From Tropicibacter alexandrii (GTDB lineage Bacteria > Pseudomonadota > Alphaproteobacteria > Rhodobacterales > Rhodobacteraceae), in assembly GCF_003667315.2 (NCBI RefSeq), contig NZ_RCTZ02000004.1:248001-312000 (forward strand): a stretch of DNA of 64,000 nucleotides. Direction: 5' to 3'. Made by a program: the position numbers and the translations under genes. Of the stretch, positions 53,553-63,353 are shown one piece after another (the stretch's first letter is position 1; every line of letters begins with the position of its first letter). Under the pieces are notes generated by a model. That model was not told the DNA's origin, did not search any database, and saw only the letters and a program-made list of their open reading frames with translations.

Positions 53553-54781
53553 TTTCTGGAAAGTTCGGCCAATCTGTCGCGATCATCGGCCTGCGCGATC
53601 TCTGCGCGGGCGTGCTCCAGCAGATAGCGCTGTTTGCGACGCGCGCTTTCCGCCAAGTCTTTCCAAGGGCTTTTGGCCAGCCGCTGCAATCCGACCATGA
53701 TCTGCGCCAGCACTTCGGGCCTGTCGCGGGCGTCGCGTATCAACGCATCGAAGGCGTCTTCGGTCAGGTCTTCAGCCCGCACCATCGGCGCGGTGATCCG
53801 GTCAAAACGCGGGGTGCCGGTGTCCGGCGCATCGCACAGGGCCAACAGGTTGGTCAGCCGATGCGTCACGTCGATCGCCGTTCCCGGATCGTTGACCCCC
53901 GGCGACAGGGCGCGGCAGCCGATCTCTGTCAGCACGATCAAGCCAAAGCGCGCGTCCTGTTCCAGAGACCGGGTCTTGCCGATGGTGAAGGCCGCATTGA
54001 CCTTGGCTTTCAGGTCATCCGATCCGTTCATATGCGCCAGGGTGTCGCCCTCGATCATGTATCCGCCGGGCTGATCGACCAGCCACAGATGTGCATCCGC
54101 CTCCACCATCAAGGCCTGCAACCGTGGCATGTCGACGAATTGCACATAGCCCGACCTTTTGGCCCGGATTGCCTGTGCATCGAGGGGCGGGCCAGCCCCG
54201 GCATGGGCGGGATGTCCCCCCAGCGCGGGACGTTCGAGAATGCCCCGCAGGGGGGGCTTGGCGGCCTCTTCGACAAGGTGCAGGACGTGGTCCATGCTGC
54301 CCAACTGGCTCAGTTGCCCGATCCAACGCAGGATCGCGCCGATGATCGCGGCGATCACCAGCACTGTCAGGCCGAACACCACGACCGACGCCGTGCCATC
54401 GTAATACCCCGCCCGGAACATGGCGATGGCAGTCAGCGAGAAAAGGAAGCTGCCGACGAATGTCGCCAGAACCGTCTGGCTGGTGCCGTCCTGCATCATC
54501 AGCCGGTAGGCGCGCGGCGTGGCAAGGCTGCTGGCCGATTGCGAGGCCTGCACCATCACCCCCAGCGAAAACGTCGTCACCGTCAGCATCGAGGCGGCGA
54601 GGATGTTGAGCACCGGCAAGGTGGCGTCGGCGTCGAACCGGTCCTTCAGGCCTTCGGGGATCAGCGGCTCGGCCAAGGGCGCGACGAAGGCTGCGACAAG
54701 CGCAAGCACGGTCATCAGGGCGACGCGGACCGACAGTTTGCGCGCCAGCCGCAGCGCCCACATGAGCCAACGCGAGCTCAA
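53549..54781 (-). CDS. DUF2254 family membrane protein
   Basis: 410 residues. Four membrane helices near residues 16-38, 55-80, 100-122 and 130-150, then a cytoplasmic domain of about 250 residues with QFVDMPRLQALMVEADAHLWL and ALSPGVNDPGTAIDVTHRL, the latter a conserved signature of the family. Function unknown. The start is TTG at 54781, overlapping the upstream stop (TTGA), or ATG at 54763; neither has a strong ribosome-binding site. Stop codon provided by the palindromic repeat. Confidence 0.85.
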   Translation of the reverse strand: MSSRWLMWALRLARKLSVRVALMTVLALVAAFVAPLAEPLIPEGLKDRFDADATLPVLNILAASMLTVTTFSLGVMVQASQSASSLATPRAYRLMMQDGTSQTVLATFVGSFLFSLTAIAMFRAGYYDGTASVVVFGLTVLVIAAIIGAILRWIGQLSQLGSMDHVLHLVEEAAKPPLRGILERPALGGHPAHAGAGPPLDAQAIRAKRSGYVQFVDMPRLQALMVEADAHLWLVDQPGGYMIEGDTLAHMNGSDDLKAKVNAAFTIGKTRSLEQDARFGLIVLTEIGCRALSPGVNDPGTAIDVTHRLTNLLALCDAPDTGTPRFDRITAPMVRAEDLTEDAFDALIRDARDRPEVLAQIMVGLQRLAKSPWKDLAESARRKQRYLLEHARAEIAQADDRDRLAELSRK

Positions 54782-55338
54782 GCAAGCACCCGGCTGCCAA
54801 AGTCCCTGAGGGCCGCATCGACGGTGGCGCGTTCCTCTTCGGTCAGCGATTGCGCGCGCGGATAGCGTGGCGCGGCGCGGTCATTGAGGATGGGGGCGTC
54901 CCACCCGTCGGTGGTGTCGAGGAAATGCCGGGCCCCTTCGGCGCCGTATTCCGTCAGGTACCCTTGGATCACCACGTCGAGATAGCTCAGCAGGATCGGG
55001 TTCTGCGGACCGGGCACGCTGACGCGTCCGGGGGCGATGGCATAGACGGCGATCTGCGCGGCGTCGCTGTCATGCAGCACGGCATCCGTTCCGTCGAGCC
55101 GTTCATAGGCGGCTTCGCGCAGGTCGAGCGTGGCCCAGCCCTCGGCGGGGACGGGGGCGATGAGGCCAAGGATTTCCTCCCCCGGCGCGGGCACGGCCGT
55201 CAAAAAGCACAGGTCGCGTTCCGGCACCGCGCGCCAAGCGCGGCGCCAGCCCTTGAGCCGGGCAGGACGGGTGGGGGTGTATCCATGGGTGAGCCGGTTG
55301 ACCAGCGAGCCGTAGCCAAAGAAATATGCATTCGTCAT
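54778..55338 (-). CDS. Gamma-glutamylcyclotransferase family protein
   Basis: 186 residues. Begins NAYFFGYGSLVNRLTHG with the YGSL substrate-binding motif of the AIG2/ChaC-like fold; WRRAWRAV and a Glu-containing DLREAAYERLD segment carry the likely catalytic acid. Members act on gamma-glutamyl peptides or amines. Overlaps the DUF2254 start by 4 bp. Divergent from the Rrf2 regulator gene. Confidence 0.85.
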   Translation of the reverse strand: MTNAYFFGYGSLVNRLTHGYTPTRPARLKGWRRAWRAVPERDLCFLTAVPAPGEEILGLIAPVPAEGWATLDLREAAYERLDGTDAVLHDSDAAQIAVYAIAPGRVSVPGPQNPILLSYLDVVIQGYLTEYGAEGARHFLDTTDGWDAPILNDRAAPRYPRAQSLTEEERATVDAALRDFGSRVLA

Positions 55339-55427
55339 ACGGCAAATATCGCGCGGGATTGATGCAGGTCAAACCTCTCGGCACGGGGAAGTGGCATAAA
55401 TCCTCAACTTTGCCGCAGGAGGCCCCT

Positions 55428-55919
55428 ATGCGAGTCACGAAACGGACCAATATCGCGATGCGTGTGCTGATGTATTGCGCGGGCAATACCGGGCGGCTGG
55501 TCACCAAGCACGAGATCGCCAAGGTCTGCAACGCATCCGAGAATCACTTGGCGCAGGTCATCAACCAATTGGCGCAATTGGGCTACCTGCACACCCAGCG
55601 CGGACGCAATGGCGGGCTGGAACTGGCGCGACCCGCCTCGCAGATCGTGATCGGCGATATCTTTCGCGCGCTCGAGGCCCCGGTGCCGCTGGCGGAATGC
55701 TTTGCCGATGTGGACAACACCTGCCCGCTGACCGATGCCTGCCTGCTGCGCGAGGCGCTGACCAAGGCGGCGAATTCGTTCTACGAGACGCTCGACCCGA
55801 TCACGCTGGACTCTCTGGTCTGTGGCAACACCCAGCTTTTGGGCATCATTGCGCCCGCGGCCTGCAACGGGCCGAACCCCTGCGATGTGCCCCTTGTCAA
55901 CGCACGGGCCACCGGCTAA
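55428..55919 (+). CDS. Rrf2-family transcriptional regulator (NsrR-like)
   Basis: 163 residues. N-terminal winged helix (about 1-80; VTKHEIAKVCNASENHLAQVINQL), dimer helix, and three Cys in AECFADVDNTCPLTDACLL (C-x7-C-x5-C), as expected for an Fe-S cluster-binding regulator sensing nitric oxide or redox state. NsrR is the closest described member, with C-x5-C-x5-C or similar spacing. ATG at 55428 has CAGGAGG upstream. It lies between the gamma-glutamylcyclotransferase gene and the glycine riboswitch; target genes are not evident here. Confidence 0.88.
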   Translation: MRVTKRTNIAMRVLMYCAGNTGRLVTKHEIAKVCNASENHLAQVINQLAQLGYLHTQRGRNGGLELARPASQIVIGDIFRALEAPVPLAECFADVDNTCPLTDACLLREALTKAANSFYETLDPITLDSLVCGNTQLLGIIAPAACNGPNPCDVPLVNARATG

Positions 55920-55927
55920 CCATAGGG

Positions 55928-56082
55928 CATCGCAGCGGGAGAACCGGTTCATCCGGTGCCGAAGGCGCAACCGCCCCGGAAACGCTCAGGCCAAACGGAC
56001 CGTCGCGATGTGAACACTCTGGAGAGTGGCGTATCTTGCGCCCGCCGAAGGGATAACGATCTCAGGCAACCGGACAGAGGGG
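55928..56082 (+). ncRNA. Tandem glycine riboswitch
   Basis: Two glycine aptamers in series upstream of gcvT. Aptamer I: P1 CATCGC (55928-55933) pairs with GCGATG (56005-56010), with GTGCCGAAGGCGCAA and CTCAGGCCAAACGGACC inside. Linker TGAACA. Aptamer II: CTCTG (56017) pairs with CAGAG (56075-56079), with GCCGAAGGGATAAC and TCTCAGGCAACCGGACAGAGG inside (split here for length: the core CTCAGGCAA-CCGGAC is conserved). Known role: glycine binding turns on the glycine cleavage operon. Confidence 0.95.
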
Positions 56083-56153
56083 GCAGCATTGGGTGCGGTT
56101 TTCGCCGTACCGTTTGACTGCCCGCCGATATGCGCGGGGGACCGGAGAGGCGC

Positions 56154-57257
56154 ATGACGGATTTGAGACGGATTTTCCTGCACGACTTGCATGTGGAACT
56201 GGGCGCCAAGATGGTGCCCTTTGCCGGGTATGAAATGCCCGTGCAATATCCGATGGGCGTGATGAAGGAGCATCTTCACACGCGCAGCAAGGCCGGGTTG
56301 TTCGACGTCAGCCATATGGGTCAGGTGATCCTGCGCGGGCCGGAGGCGGCTGCCGAGCTGGAACGGCTGGTGCCGGTCGACGTGATCGGCCTGCCCGAAG
56401 GGCGGCAGCGTTACGGGTTCTTCACGAACAAGGCCGGGGGCATCGAGGATGACATGATGATCGCCAATCGCGGCGATCACCTGTTCGTCGTGGTCAACGC
56501 TGCCTGCAAGGAGGCGGATTTCGAGCGGCTCTCGACCTTGGGTCTGGGCGCCGAGATGGTCGAGGGCCGCTGCCTGCTGGCGCTGCAGGGGCCGGGGGCC
56601 GAGGCGGCCTTGGCCCGGCTGGCGTCCGAGGTCGCGGACATGGCCTTCATGGATGTGGCGACGGTGTCGATCATGGGGGCAGAGTGCTGGGTCTCCCGGT
56701 CGGGCTATACCGGCGAGGACGGATTTGAGATTTCGGTGCCTGATGCGCAGGCGCGTGGCTTGGCCGAGGCGCTGCTGGCTGATGAGACGGTGGAACCGAT
56801 TGGCCTTGGCGCACGGGATTCGCTGCGGCTGGAGGGCGGGTTGTGCCTGTATGGCCACGACATCGACACGGAAACGACCCCGGTCGAGGCGGGCCTGCAA
56901 TGGGCCATTCAAAAGGTGCGCCGGGTTGGCGGCACGCGCGCCGGGGGCTTCCCCGGCGAGGAAGCGATCCTTGGTCAACTGGAAAGTGGCGCGGCGCGCA
57001 AACGCGTGGGCCTGCGCCCCGAAGGACGTGCGCCGATGCGCGAGGGCGTGACGTTGCACGCCACTGAAGACGGGCCAGCCATCGGGCAGGTGACATCCGG
57101 CGGATTTGGTCCCAGCGTGAACGGGCCGGTGGCGATGGGCTATGTGCCCAGCGAATTCGCGTCGGTCGGAACGAAGGTCTTTGGCGAGGTGCGGGGCAAG
57201 CGGATGCCGGTCGAGGTGGTCAAGCTGCCCTTCGTCCCCGCAGGCTTCAAGAGATGA
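56154..57257 (+). CDS. gcvT: Glycine cleavage system T protein (aminomethyltransferase)
   Basis: Transfers the methylene group from the H-protein-bound intermediate to tetrahydrofolate. 367 residues. Seen: [43 protein letters not shown], and [18 protein letters not shown] at 56154 with GGAGAGG upstream. First gene after the glycine riboswitch; gcvH follows 14 bp later. Confidence 0.96.
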   Translation: MTDLRRIFLHDLHVELGAKMVPFAGYEMPVQYPMGVMKEHLHTRSKAGLFDVSHMGQVILRGPEAAAELERLVPVDVIGLPEGRQRYGFFTNKAGGIEDDMMIANRGDHLFVVVNAACKEADFERLSTLGLGAEMVEGRCLLALQGPGAEAALARLASEVADMAFMDVATVSIMGAECWVSRSGYTGEDGFEISVPDAQARGLAEALLADETVEPIGLGARDSLRLEGGLCLYGHDIDTETTPVEAGLQWAIQKVRRVGGTRAGGFPGEEAILGQLESGAARKRVGLRPEGRAPMREGVTLHATEDGPAIGQVTSGGFGPSVNGPVAMGYVPSEFASVGTKVFGEVRGKRMPVEVVKLPFVPAGFKR

Positions 57258-57271
57258 ACAGGAGAGGTGAC

Positions 57272-57631
57272 ATGAAATACACCGAGGAACATGAATGGCT
57301 GGACGTCGATGGCGACATCGTCACGGTCGGCATCACCGCCCATGCGGCGGAACAGTTGGGCGACGTGGTGTTCGTCGAACTGCCCGAAGAGGGCGCCGAG
57401 GTCAGCAAGGATGACGAGATCGTGGTGATCGAGTCGGTCAAGGCCGCGTCGGACATCCTCGCGCCGCTGGATGGCGAGATCACCGAGGTGAACAGCGCCT
57501 TGGTCGAGGACCCGGGCAAGGTGAACGAGGACCCGGAGGGCGATGCGTGGTTCTTCAAGATGAAGGTCTCGGACATGTCGCCGATGGACGACTACATGGA
57601 TGAAGCCGCCTACAAGGACTTCATTTCCTGA
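57272..57631 (+). CDS. gcvH: Glycine cleavage system H protein
   Basis: Lipoyl carrier protein of 119 residues. [20 protein letters not shown] at the N-terminus, [13 protein letters not shown], and the lipoylated Lys in [13 protein letters not shown] at 57272 with GGAGAGG upstream. It shuttles the aminomethyl group between GcvP, GcvT and dihydrolipoamide dehydrogenase. A palindromic repeat separates it from gcvP. Confidence 0.97.
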   Translation: MKYTEEHEWLDVDGDIVTVGITAHAAEQLGDVVFVELPEEGAEVSKDDEIVVIESVKAASDILAPLDGEITEVNSALVEDPGKVNEDPEGDAWFFKMKVSDMSPMDDYMDEAAYKDFIS

Positions 57632-57639
57632 TCCTCAAG

Positions 57640-57665
57640 GTAGGATGGGTGATCACCCATCCTAC
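57640..57665. repeat. 26-bp palindromic repeat, copy 4 of 4, inside the gcv operon
   Basis: Identical to the other three copies, but here it lies between gcvH (8 bp away) and gcvP (32 bp away) in the same transcription direction. It may act as an mRNA stabiliser or weak terminator that sets the ratio of GcvH to GcvP. Confidence 0.95.
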
Positions 57666-57697
57666 GTGACGTTCCCTGCAATCCCCGAGGGGTGATG

Positions 57698-60541
57698 ATG
57701 ACCTACGATCCGATCGACTACCTGCCGTATGACTTCGCCAATCGCCGCCACATCGGCCCCTCGCCCGAGGAAATGGCGCAGATGTTCGCCACGCTCGGCG
57801 TCAAGGATCTGGACGAGTTGATCGGCCAGACCGTGCCCGAGGCCATCCGTCAGGCCGAGCCGCTGGATTTCGGTAAAGCTCTGTCCGAGCGCGAGATGCT
57901 GCACCGGATGCGGGTCGTGGCGTCCAAGAACAAGGTGCTGACCTCGCTCATCGGCCAAGGTTATCACGGCACGGTCACGCCCCCGGCGATCCAGCGCAAC
58001 ATCCTCGAAAACCCCGCCTGGTACACCGCCTACACGCCCTACCAGCCCGAGATTTCCCAAGGTCGCCTCGAGGCGCTGCTGAACTACCAGACGATGGTCT
58101 GCGACCTGACCGGGCTTGAGGTGGCGAATGCCTCGCTGCTGGACGAGGCCACCGCCTGCGCCGAGGCGATGACCATGGCGCAGCGCGTCGCCAAATCCAA
58201 AGCCAAGGCGTTTTTCGTCGATCAGAACTGCCACCCGCAAAACATCGCGGTGATGAAGACGCGGGCCGAGCCGCTGGGCATCGAGATCATCGTCGATAGC
58301 CCCGACAACCTTGACCCGACGCTCGTCTTCGGCGCGATCTTCCAATACCCCGGCACCCATGGCCACGTCCGCGACTTCACCCCGCAGATGACCGCGCTAC
58401 ACGCGGCGCAGGCCATCGGCATCGTCAGCGCCGACCCGATGGCCCTGTGCTTGCTCAAGGAACCCGCCGCGATGGGCGCCGACATCGCGGTTGGCAGCAC
58501 CCAGCGCTTCGGCATCCCCGAGGGCTATGGCGGCCCGCACGCCGCCTACATGGCCTGCCGCGACGACTACAAGCGCGCCATGCCGGGGCGGATCGTCGGC
58601 ATCTCGATCGACAGCCACGGCAACAAGGCCTACCGCCTCGCCCTGCAAACCCGCGAGCAGCACATCCGCCGCGAAAAGGCCACGTCGAACGTATGCACCG
58701 CGCAGGCTTTGCTGGCGGTGATGGCCGGGTTCTACGCCGTCTTCCACGGCCCAAAGGGCCTGCGCGCCATCGCACAGCGCATCCATCGCAAGACCGTGCG
58801 TCTGGCCAAGGGGCTGGAGGCGGCGGGCTTCAAGGTGGAACCCAAAGCCTATTTCGACACGATCACCGTGGATGTGGGCCTGCTGCAACGCGGTGTCCTA
58901 CAGGCAGCGGTGCGCGAGGGCATCAACCTGCGCCGCGTCGGCAAGACCAAGGTCGGCATCACGCTGGACGAACGCACCCGCCCCGCCACCATCGAGGCGG
59001 TCTGGCGCGCCTTTGGCCTTGTCCGCAAGGATGACGACCTGACCGCAGAGTATCGCCTGCCCGAGGCGCTGATCCGCCAGACAGACTACCTGCAACATGA
59101 CGTTTTCCACATGAATCGGGCCGAGACCGAGATGATGCGCTACATGCGCCGCCTCGCGGACCGTGATCTGGCGCTGGACCGCGCGATGATCCCGCTGGGG
59201 TCGTGTACGATGAAGTTGAACGCCGCCGCCGAGATGATGCCCGTCTCGTGGCGGGAATTCTCGATGATCCACCCCTACGCCCCCGCCGATCAGGCGCGCG
59301 GCTATGCCGAGTTGATCGACGACCTGTCGCAGAAACTCTGCACGATCACCGGCTATGACGCGTTTTCCATGCAGCCCAATTCCGGCGCGCAGGGCGAATA
59401 TGCGGGCCTGCTGACGATCCGCGACTGGCAAACCGCGCGCGGCCAAGGCCACCGCAATGTCTGCCTGATCCCGGTCAACGCCCACGGCACCAATCCCGCC
59501 AGCGCCCATATGGTCGACTGGAAGGTGGTCGCGGTGAAATGCGACGCCAATGGCTCGATCGACGTGGACGACTTCCGCACCAAGGCGGAAAAGCACTCCG
59601 ACAATCTCGCCGCCTGCATGATCACCTATCCGTCAACGCATGGCGTGTTCGAGGAAACGGTGAAGGAGGTCTGCCAGATCACCCATGACCACGGTGGCCA
59701 AGTCTATATCGACGGGGCGAATATGAACGCCATGGTCGGCCTCTCGCGCCCCGGCGATCTGGGCGGCGATGTCAGCCACCTGAATCTGCACAAGACCTTC
59801 TGCATCCCGCATGGCGGCGGCGGCCCTGGCATGGGCCCCATCGGCGTCAAGGCACACCTCGCCCCCCATTTGCCCGGCAACCCCAATGGCGGCAACGCGG
59901 CGGTGTCGGCGGCGGCCTATGGCTCGCCCTCGCTGCTGCCGATCTCGTGGGGCTATATCCTGATGATGGGCGGCGCGGGCCTGACCCAAGCCACACGCGT
60001 CGCGATCCTGAACGCCAACTACATCGCCAAGCGGTTGGAGGGCGCCTATGACGTGCTCTATCGCGGCGGCAAGGGGCGCGTGGCGCATGAATGCATCATC
60101 GACACGCGGCCTTTCGAGAAAACCGCCGGCGTCATGGTCGAGGATATCGCGAAACGGCTGATCGATTGCGGTTTCCACGCGCCCACCATGAGCTGGCCGG
60201 TCGCGGGCACGCTGATGGTCGAGCCGACGGAATCGGAGACCAAGGCCGAGCTGGACCGCTTCTGCGACGCCATGCTTGCCATCCGCGCCGAAATCCGCGC
60301 CATCGAGGACGGCGAGGCGGACAAGGACACCAACCCGTTGAAACTCGCCCCCCACACGATGGAGGATCTGGTGAAGGATTGGGACCGCCCCTACACCCGC
60401 GAACAGGGCTGCTTCCCGCCGGGGGCGTTCCGGGTCGACAAATACTGGCCGCCGGTCAACCGGGTGGACAACGTCTATGGCGACCGCCACCTGATCTGCA
60501 CCTGCCCGCCGATGGAGGAGATCGCCGAAGCGGCCGAATGA
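57698..60541 (+). CDS. gcvP: Glycine dehydrogenase (decarboxylating), single-chain P protein
   Basis: 947 residues, a fused P1/P2 enzyme. PLP decarboxylase of the glycine cleavage system. Seen: [30 protein letters not shown] (in the inactive half), [14 protein letters not shown], and the PLP-Lys motif [20 protein letters not shown]-like segment (LHKTF). Start at 57698 is one of GTG/ATG/ATG in a row; GAGGGG sits 5 nt before the cluster. Third gene of gcvT-gcvH-gcvP; controlled by the glycine riboswitch. Confidence 0.97.
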   Translation: MTYDPIDYLPYDFANRRHIGPSPEEMAQMFATLGVKDLDELIGQTVPEAIRQAEPLDFGKALSEREMLHRMRVVASKNKVLTSLIGQGYHGTVTPPAIQRNILENPAWYTAYTPYQPEISQGRLEALLNYQTMVCDLTGLEVANASLLDEATACAEAMTMAQRVAKSKAKAFFVDQNCHPQNIAVMKTRAEPLGIEIIVDSPDNLDPTLVFGAIFQYPGTHGHVRDFTPQMTALHAAQAIGIVSADPMALCLLKEPAAMGADIAVGSTQRFGIPEGYGGPHAAYMACRDDYKRAMPGRIVGISIDSHGNKAYRLALQTREQHIRREKATSNVCTAQALLAVMAGFYAVFHGPKGLRAIAQRIHRKTVRLAKGLEAAGFKVEPKAYFDTITVDVGLLQRGVLQAAVREGINLRRVGKTKVGITLDERTRPATIEAVWRAFGLVRKDDDLTAEYRLPEALIRQTDYLQHDVFHMNRAETEMMRYMRRLADRDLALDRAMIPLGSCTMKLNAAAEMMPVSWREFSMIHPYAPADQARGYAELIDDLSQKLCTITGYDAFSMQPNSGAQGEYAGLLTIRDWQTARGQGHRNVCLIPVNAHGTNPASAHMVDWKVVAVKCDANGSIDVDDFRTKAEKHSDNLAACMITYPSTHGVFEETVKEVCQITHDHGGQVYIDGANMNAMVGLSRPGDLGGDVSHLNLHKTFCIPHGGGGPGMGPIGVKAHLAPHLPGNPNGGNAAVSAAAYGSPSLLPISWGYILMMGGAGLTQATRVAILNANYIAKRLEGAYDVLYRGGKGRVAHECIIDTRPFEKTAGVMVEDIAKRLIDCGFHAPTMSWPVAGTLMVEPTESETKAELDRFCDAMLAIRAEIRAIEDGEADKDTNPLKLAPHTMEDLVKDWDRPYTREQGCFPPGAFRVDKYWPPVNRVDNVYGDRHLICTCPPMEEIAEAAE

Positions 60542-60552
60542 CCGCCGCAGGG

Positions 60553-60613
60553 TTTCTTCTGGCCAAAAATACCGCAGGGGGAGGCGCGTCAGCGCCGGGG
60601 GGCAGCGCCCCCC
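60553..60613 (-). repeat. Dispersed GC-hairpin repeat overlapping the end of the UdgX gene
   Basis: TTCTTCTGGCC, AAAAATACCGCAGGGGG, a GGCGC-GTCA-GCGCC stem, then GGGGGGC-AGC-GCCCCCC. Same family as the copies near lysA and at 50072. It extends into the UdgX coding sequence (stop at 60589) and encodes that protein's last residues GGAAPRR. Confidence 0.75.
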
Positions 60614-62007
60614 ATCTCCCCGATCCTCTCCCGCGCGAGGGTCAGATCGGCGCGAAACAGCGCCTCTGCCTCCGGGCGCGCGGCATCCGGCAGGCGCAGC
60701 AGGTAACTCGGATGCACCGTGACCAGCACGGGCACGCCCTCGGGCGTCTGTTCAACCGTGCCGCGCCGCTTCATCAACCCCTGACCGGTTCCGATCAGAC
60801 TGGCCAAGGCCGTCGCGCCCAAAGCCACGATCAGCTTCGGGCGCACCCGCTCCACCTCCAGATCGAGCCACCATTTGCAGGCCATCACCTCGCCCCGATC
60901 CGGGCTTTGGTGGATGCGGGCCTTGCCGCGCGGCCTGAATTTGAAGTGCTTCACGGCATTCGTCAGATAAAGCGCCTCGCGCACCAGCCCGACCGCCTCC
61001 AACGCCCGATCCAACACCTGCCCTGCAGGCCCGACAAAAGGCCGCCCGGTCAGGTCCTCCCTGTCCCCCGGCTGCTCTCCAACCAGCATCAAGGGGGCGT
61101 CCAGCGGCCCCTCGCCGGGCACCGCCTGCGTCGCACTGGACCACAGCGCGCAGCGGCGACAGGCGCCTAGCGCGTCCTCCACCCGGTCCTGTCCGGACCG
61201 CAGCCGCTCCGTCACCCGCGCGGCGCGGGCAGGGGCCATTGTCGGTGCCGCCTCGGCCATCGCCGAGGCACGGGCCTGCGCGGTGGCGATCATTTCGGGG
61301 ATCAGCGAGGCCTCTGGCAGGTTCTTCCAGTATTTCTTCGGCATCTCGGATTGCATCGCGCTGACCTTCACCCGCGCGGGGTTGAAGATCGAGCGGAAGT
61401 AGGTGCGCCAAAGGTCCTCGGTCGCGTCCTCGGGCAAGGGCGGCTTTGCCGCGCCATCATCGAACCGCACCGTCCCGTCGAAATGCGCCGACAGGTCGGG
61501 GGTGAAGATCGACCAATCCATGTCCCCGAACCGCTTGGCAAAGAACGGCGCTGACGGCTCCATGATGAAATGCGACGGCTCGAACCACGCGGCAAAGCGG
61601 CGGCGAGGGCCGTCGCTGTCCACCTCGCGAAAGCGGACAAAGGCGGTCATCTTGTGCTTGTCGCGCCCGACCTCCTTGGCCATCGCATTCAAGCGCGCCA
61701 CACGCGGATCGGCGCGGTCTTCGATCAGGCGTTTGTCGGTTTGAAGGACGTCGAGCAAGGCATAGAGCCGCGCGAATCGCTCCGGATCGCTGTGCCAGAT
61801 CGCCATCCGCGCCAAATCCAGAAACCCGCGTGGCACTGTCAGGGGCGCATCCCCCTCGGGGGGCAGGCTGTCCGCAAACAGATCACCCGCAGGCTCCCCT
61901 CGTGTCCACAGAACCTCATGTGACTTCACCCCGGCGGCGCGTAGGGCGCGGGCTTTGCCCCGCCACGCCTCGAAGGTGCCGATGCGGGGCAGATCGACGT
62001 GATACAT
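60589..62007 (-). CDS. DUF4130 - UdgX fusion, uracil-DNA-binding glycosylase-like protein
   Basis: 472 residues. N-terminal DUF4130 (TIGR03915-type) part (about 1-240; VRFREVDSDGPRRRFAAWFEPSHFI, WSIFTPD). C-terminal UDG-superfamily part (about 270-472): Fe-S Cys in CRRC (283, 286) and C377, GEQPGDREDLTGRPFVGPAG (uracil pocket), and KARIHQSP with His366 in the R-loop, the residue that forms a covalent bond with uracil-derived abasic DNA in mycobacterial UdgX. VHPSYLLR is the last motif. Its start overlaps the radical SAM stop by one base (TGATG). Part of the SOS-boxed repair operon. Confidence 0.93.
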   Translation of the reverse strand: MYHVDLPRIGTFEAWRGKARALRAAGVKSHEVLWTRGEPAGDLFADSLPPEGDAPLTVPRGFLDLARMAIWHSDPERFARLYALLDVLQTDKRLIEDRADPRVARLNAMAKEVGRDKHKMTAFVRFREVDSDGPRRRFAAWFEPSHFIMEPSAPFFAKRFGDMDWSIFTPDLSAHFDGTVRFDDGAAKPPLPEDATEDLWRTYFRSIFNPARVKVSAMQSEMPKKYWKNLPEASLIPEMIATAQARASAMAEAAPTMAPARAARVTERLRSGQDRVEDALGACRRCALWSSATQAVPGEGPLDAPLMLVGEQPGDREDLTGRPFVGPAGQVLDRALEAVGLVREALYLTNAVKHFKFRPRGKARIHQSPDRGEVMACKWWLDLEVERVRPKLIVALGATALASLIGTGQGLMKRRGTVEQTPEGVPVLVTVHPSYLLRLPDAARPEAEALFRADLTLARERIGEMGGAAPRR

Positions 62008-63242
62008 CAGAAGAGCGACAGCTGTTCTGGCGGCGGCGCGAAACGCGCGCGCAGATCGGCGGTGTCGGTCAGGGTGCGCGGCGACCAGTCCAGCGCGTGG
62101 ATGAAGGGGCGGGCGTTCTTCAGGTTGGCCCCCATCCGGCGCAGGTCGTCATAGCGCAGCGTCCTGTGGCGGCGCGTCACCAAAATACGCCCCACCGTCT
62201 TTGTCCCGAAACCGGGCACCCGCAGCAGCGTCTCTCGGTCGGCGCGGTTCACATCGACGGGAAAGATATGCCGGTTCGCCAGCGCCCAGGCCAGTTTCGG
62301 GTCGATCTCCAGATCGAGGTTGCCGTCGGTGCGGTTCGCCACGATCTCGGTCACGTCGAACCCGTAAAACCGCATCAGCCAATCCGCCTGATATAAGCGG
62401 TGCTCGCGGATCAGCGGCGGCTTGACCAAGGGCAGCACGGCGCTGGCATCGGGGATCGGCGAAAAGGCCGAGTAATAGACCCGTTTCAGCTTGTACGAAC
62501 TATACAGCCGGGTCGAGCTGGTCAGGATCGTCGCGTCATTGGCCCCGTCCGCGCCGACGATCATCTGGGTCGATTGCCCGGCGGGGGCAAACTTGCGCGC
62601 GCGTTTGCCGGTATGGGTCTTGTCCTTCGCCGCCTCCTTCAGCACGCGCACATCTGCCATCGCTTTACGGATCTGGTCGGGGTTCTTTTCCGGGGCGTAG
62701 TCGCGGACGGACGCATCTGTGGGCAGTTCCACGTTGATCGACAGACGGTCGGCATAGAGCCCGGCCTCTTCGATCAGCTTGGGGTCGGCGTCGGGGATCG
62801 TCTTCAGATGCACATAGCCACGAAAGCGATGCACCTGCCGCAACTCGCGCGCGATGCGGACCATGTCGGCCATGGTGTCATCGGGGCTGCGGATGATGCC
62901 GGAGGATAGGAACAGCCCCTCGATATAGTTGCGGCGGTAGAATTCCAGCGTGAGGTGGATGACCTCTTCAGGCGTGAAGCGGGCGCGCTCGACATTGGAC
63001 GACACGCGGTTCACGCAATAGGCGCAATCGTAGATGCAGAAATTGGTCATCAGGATCTTGAGCAGGCTGATGCAGCGCCCGTCCGGCGTGTAGGCATGGC
63101 AGATGCCCGAGCCAGTGGTGGAGCCGATCCCATTGCCGTCGCGCGAATCGCGCCGTTGCCCCCCGCTGGAGGCGCAGGAGGCGTCGTATTTGGCGGCATC
63201 CGACAGGATCGCCAGTTTCTGCTCAAGGGTTCGTGCGACCAT
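62007..63242 (-). CDS. Putative DNA modification/repair radical SAM protein (TIGR03916 type)
   Basis: 411 residues. Radical SAM cluster Cys69, Cys73 and Cys76 in NFCIYDCAYC, an extra conserved N-terminal Cys pair, Gln/Arg-rich GSGICHAYTPDGRC, and a C-terminal helix-hairpin-helix DNA-binding motif (LLRVPGFGTKTVGRIL). The family is known only by genome context with DUF4130/UdgX; its reaction is not established. ATG at 63242 is the first gene of the operon, directly after a predicted leaderless promoter. Confidence 0.92.
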   Translation of the reverse strand: MVARTLEQKLAILSDAAKYDASCASSGGQRRDSRDGNGIGSTTGSGICHAYTPDGRCISLLKILMTNFCIYDCAYCVNRVSSNVERARFTPEEVIHLTLEFYRRNYIEGLFLSSGIIRSPDDTMADMVRIARELRQVHRFRGYVHLKTIPDADPKLIEEAGLYADRLSINVELPTDASVRDYAPEKNPDQIRKAMADVRVLKEAAKDKTHTGKRARKFAPAGQSTQMIVGADGANDATILTSSTRLYSSYKLKRVYYSAFSPIPDASAVLPLVKPPLIREHRLYQADWLMRFYGFDVTEIVANRTDGNLDLEIDPKLAWALANRHIFPVDVNRADRETLLRVPGFGTKTVGRILVTRRHRTLRYDDLRRMGANLKNARPFIHALDWSPRTLTDTADLRARFAPPPEQLSLF

Positions 63243-63244
63243 AC

Positions 63245-63286
63245 GTTCATCTTACGTTCACGTTTAAGCGTGAACAAGAGGGGAAC
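63245..63286 (-). promoter_or_regulatory. LexA-type promoter: -35/-10 covered by two SOS boxes
   Basis: On the minus strand TTGTTC (63277-63272), 17 bp, TAAGAT (63254-63249) form a promoter; transcription should begin at about 63242, the A of the radical SAM ATG. Box 1, GTTC-ATCTTAC-GTTC (63245-63259), covers the -10. Box 2, GAAC-AAGAGGG-GAAC (63272-63286), covers the -35. GTTC-N7-GTTC is the established alphaproteobacterial LexA site. The arms around TTTAAG (63256-63275) also form a perfect inverted repeat GTTCACG/CGTGAAC. Confidence 0.8.
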
Positions 63287-63353
63287 GTCGGGTCGCGCAG
63301 ATGTGAGGTGGATCGGCTGGGAGGCCCCGGGTCTTTGCCCGGGGCAGGTGGGC

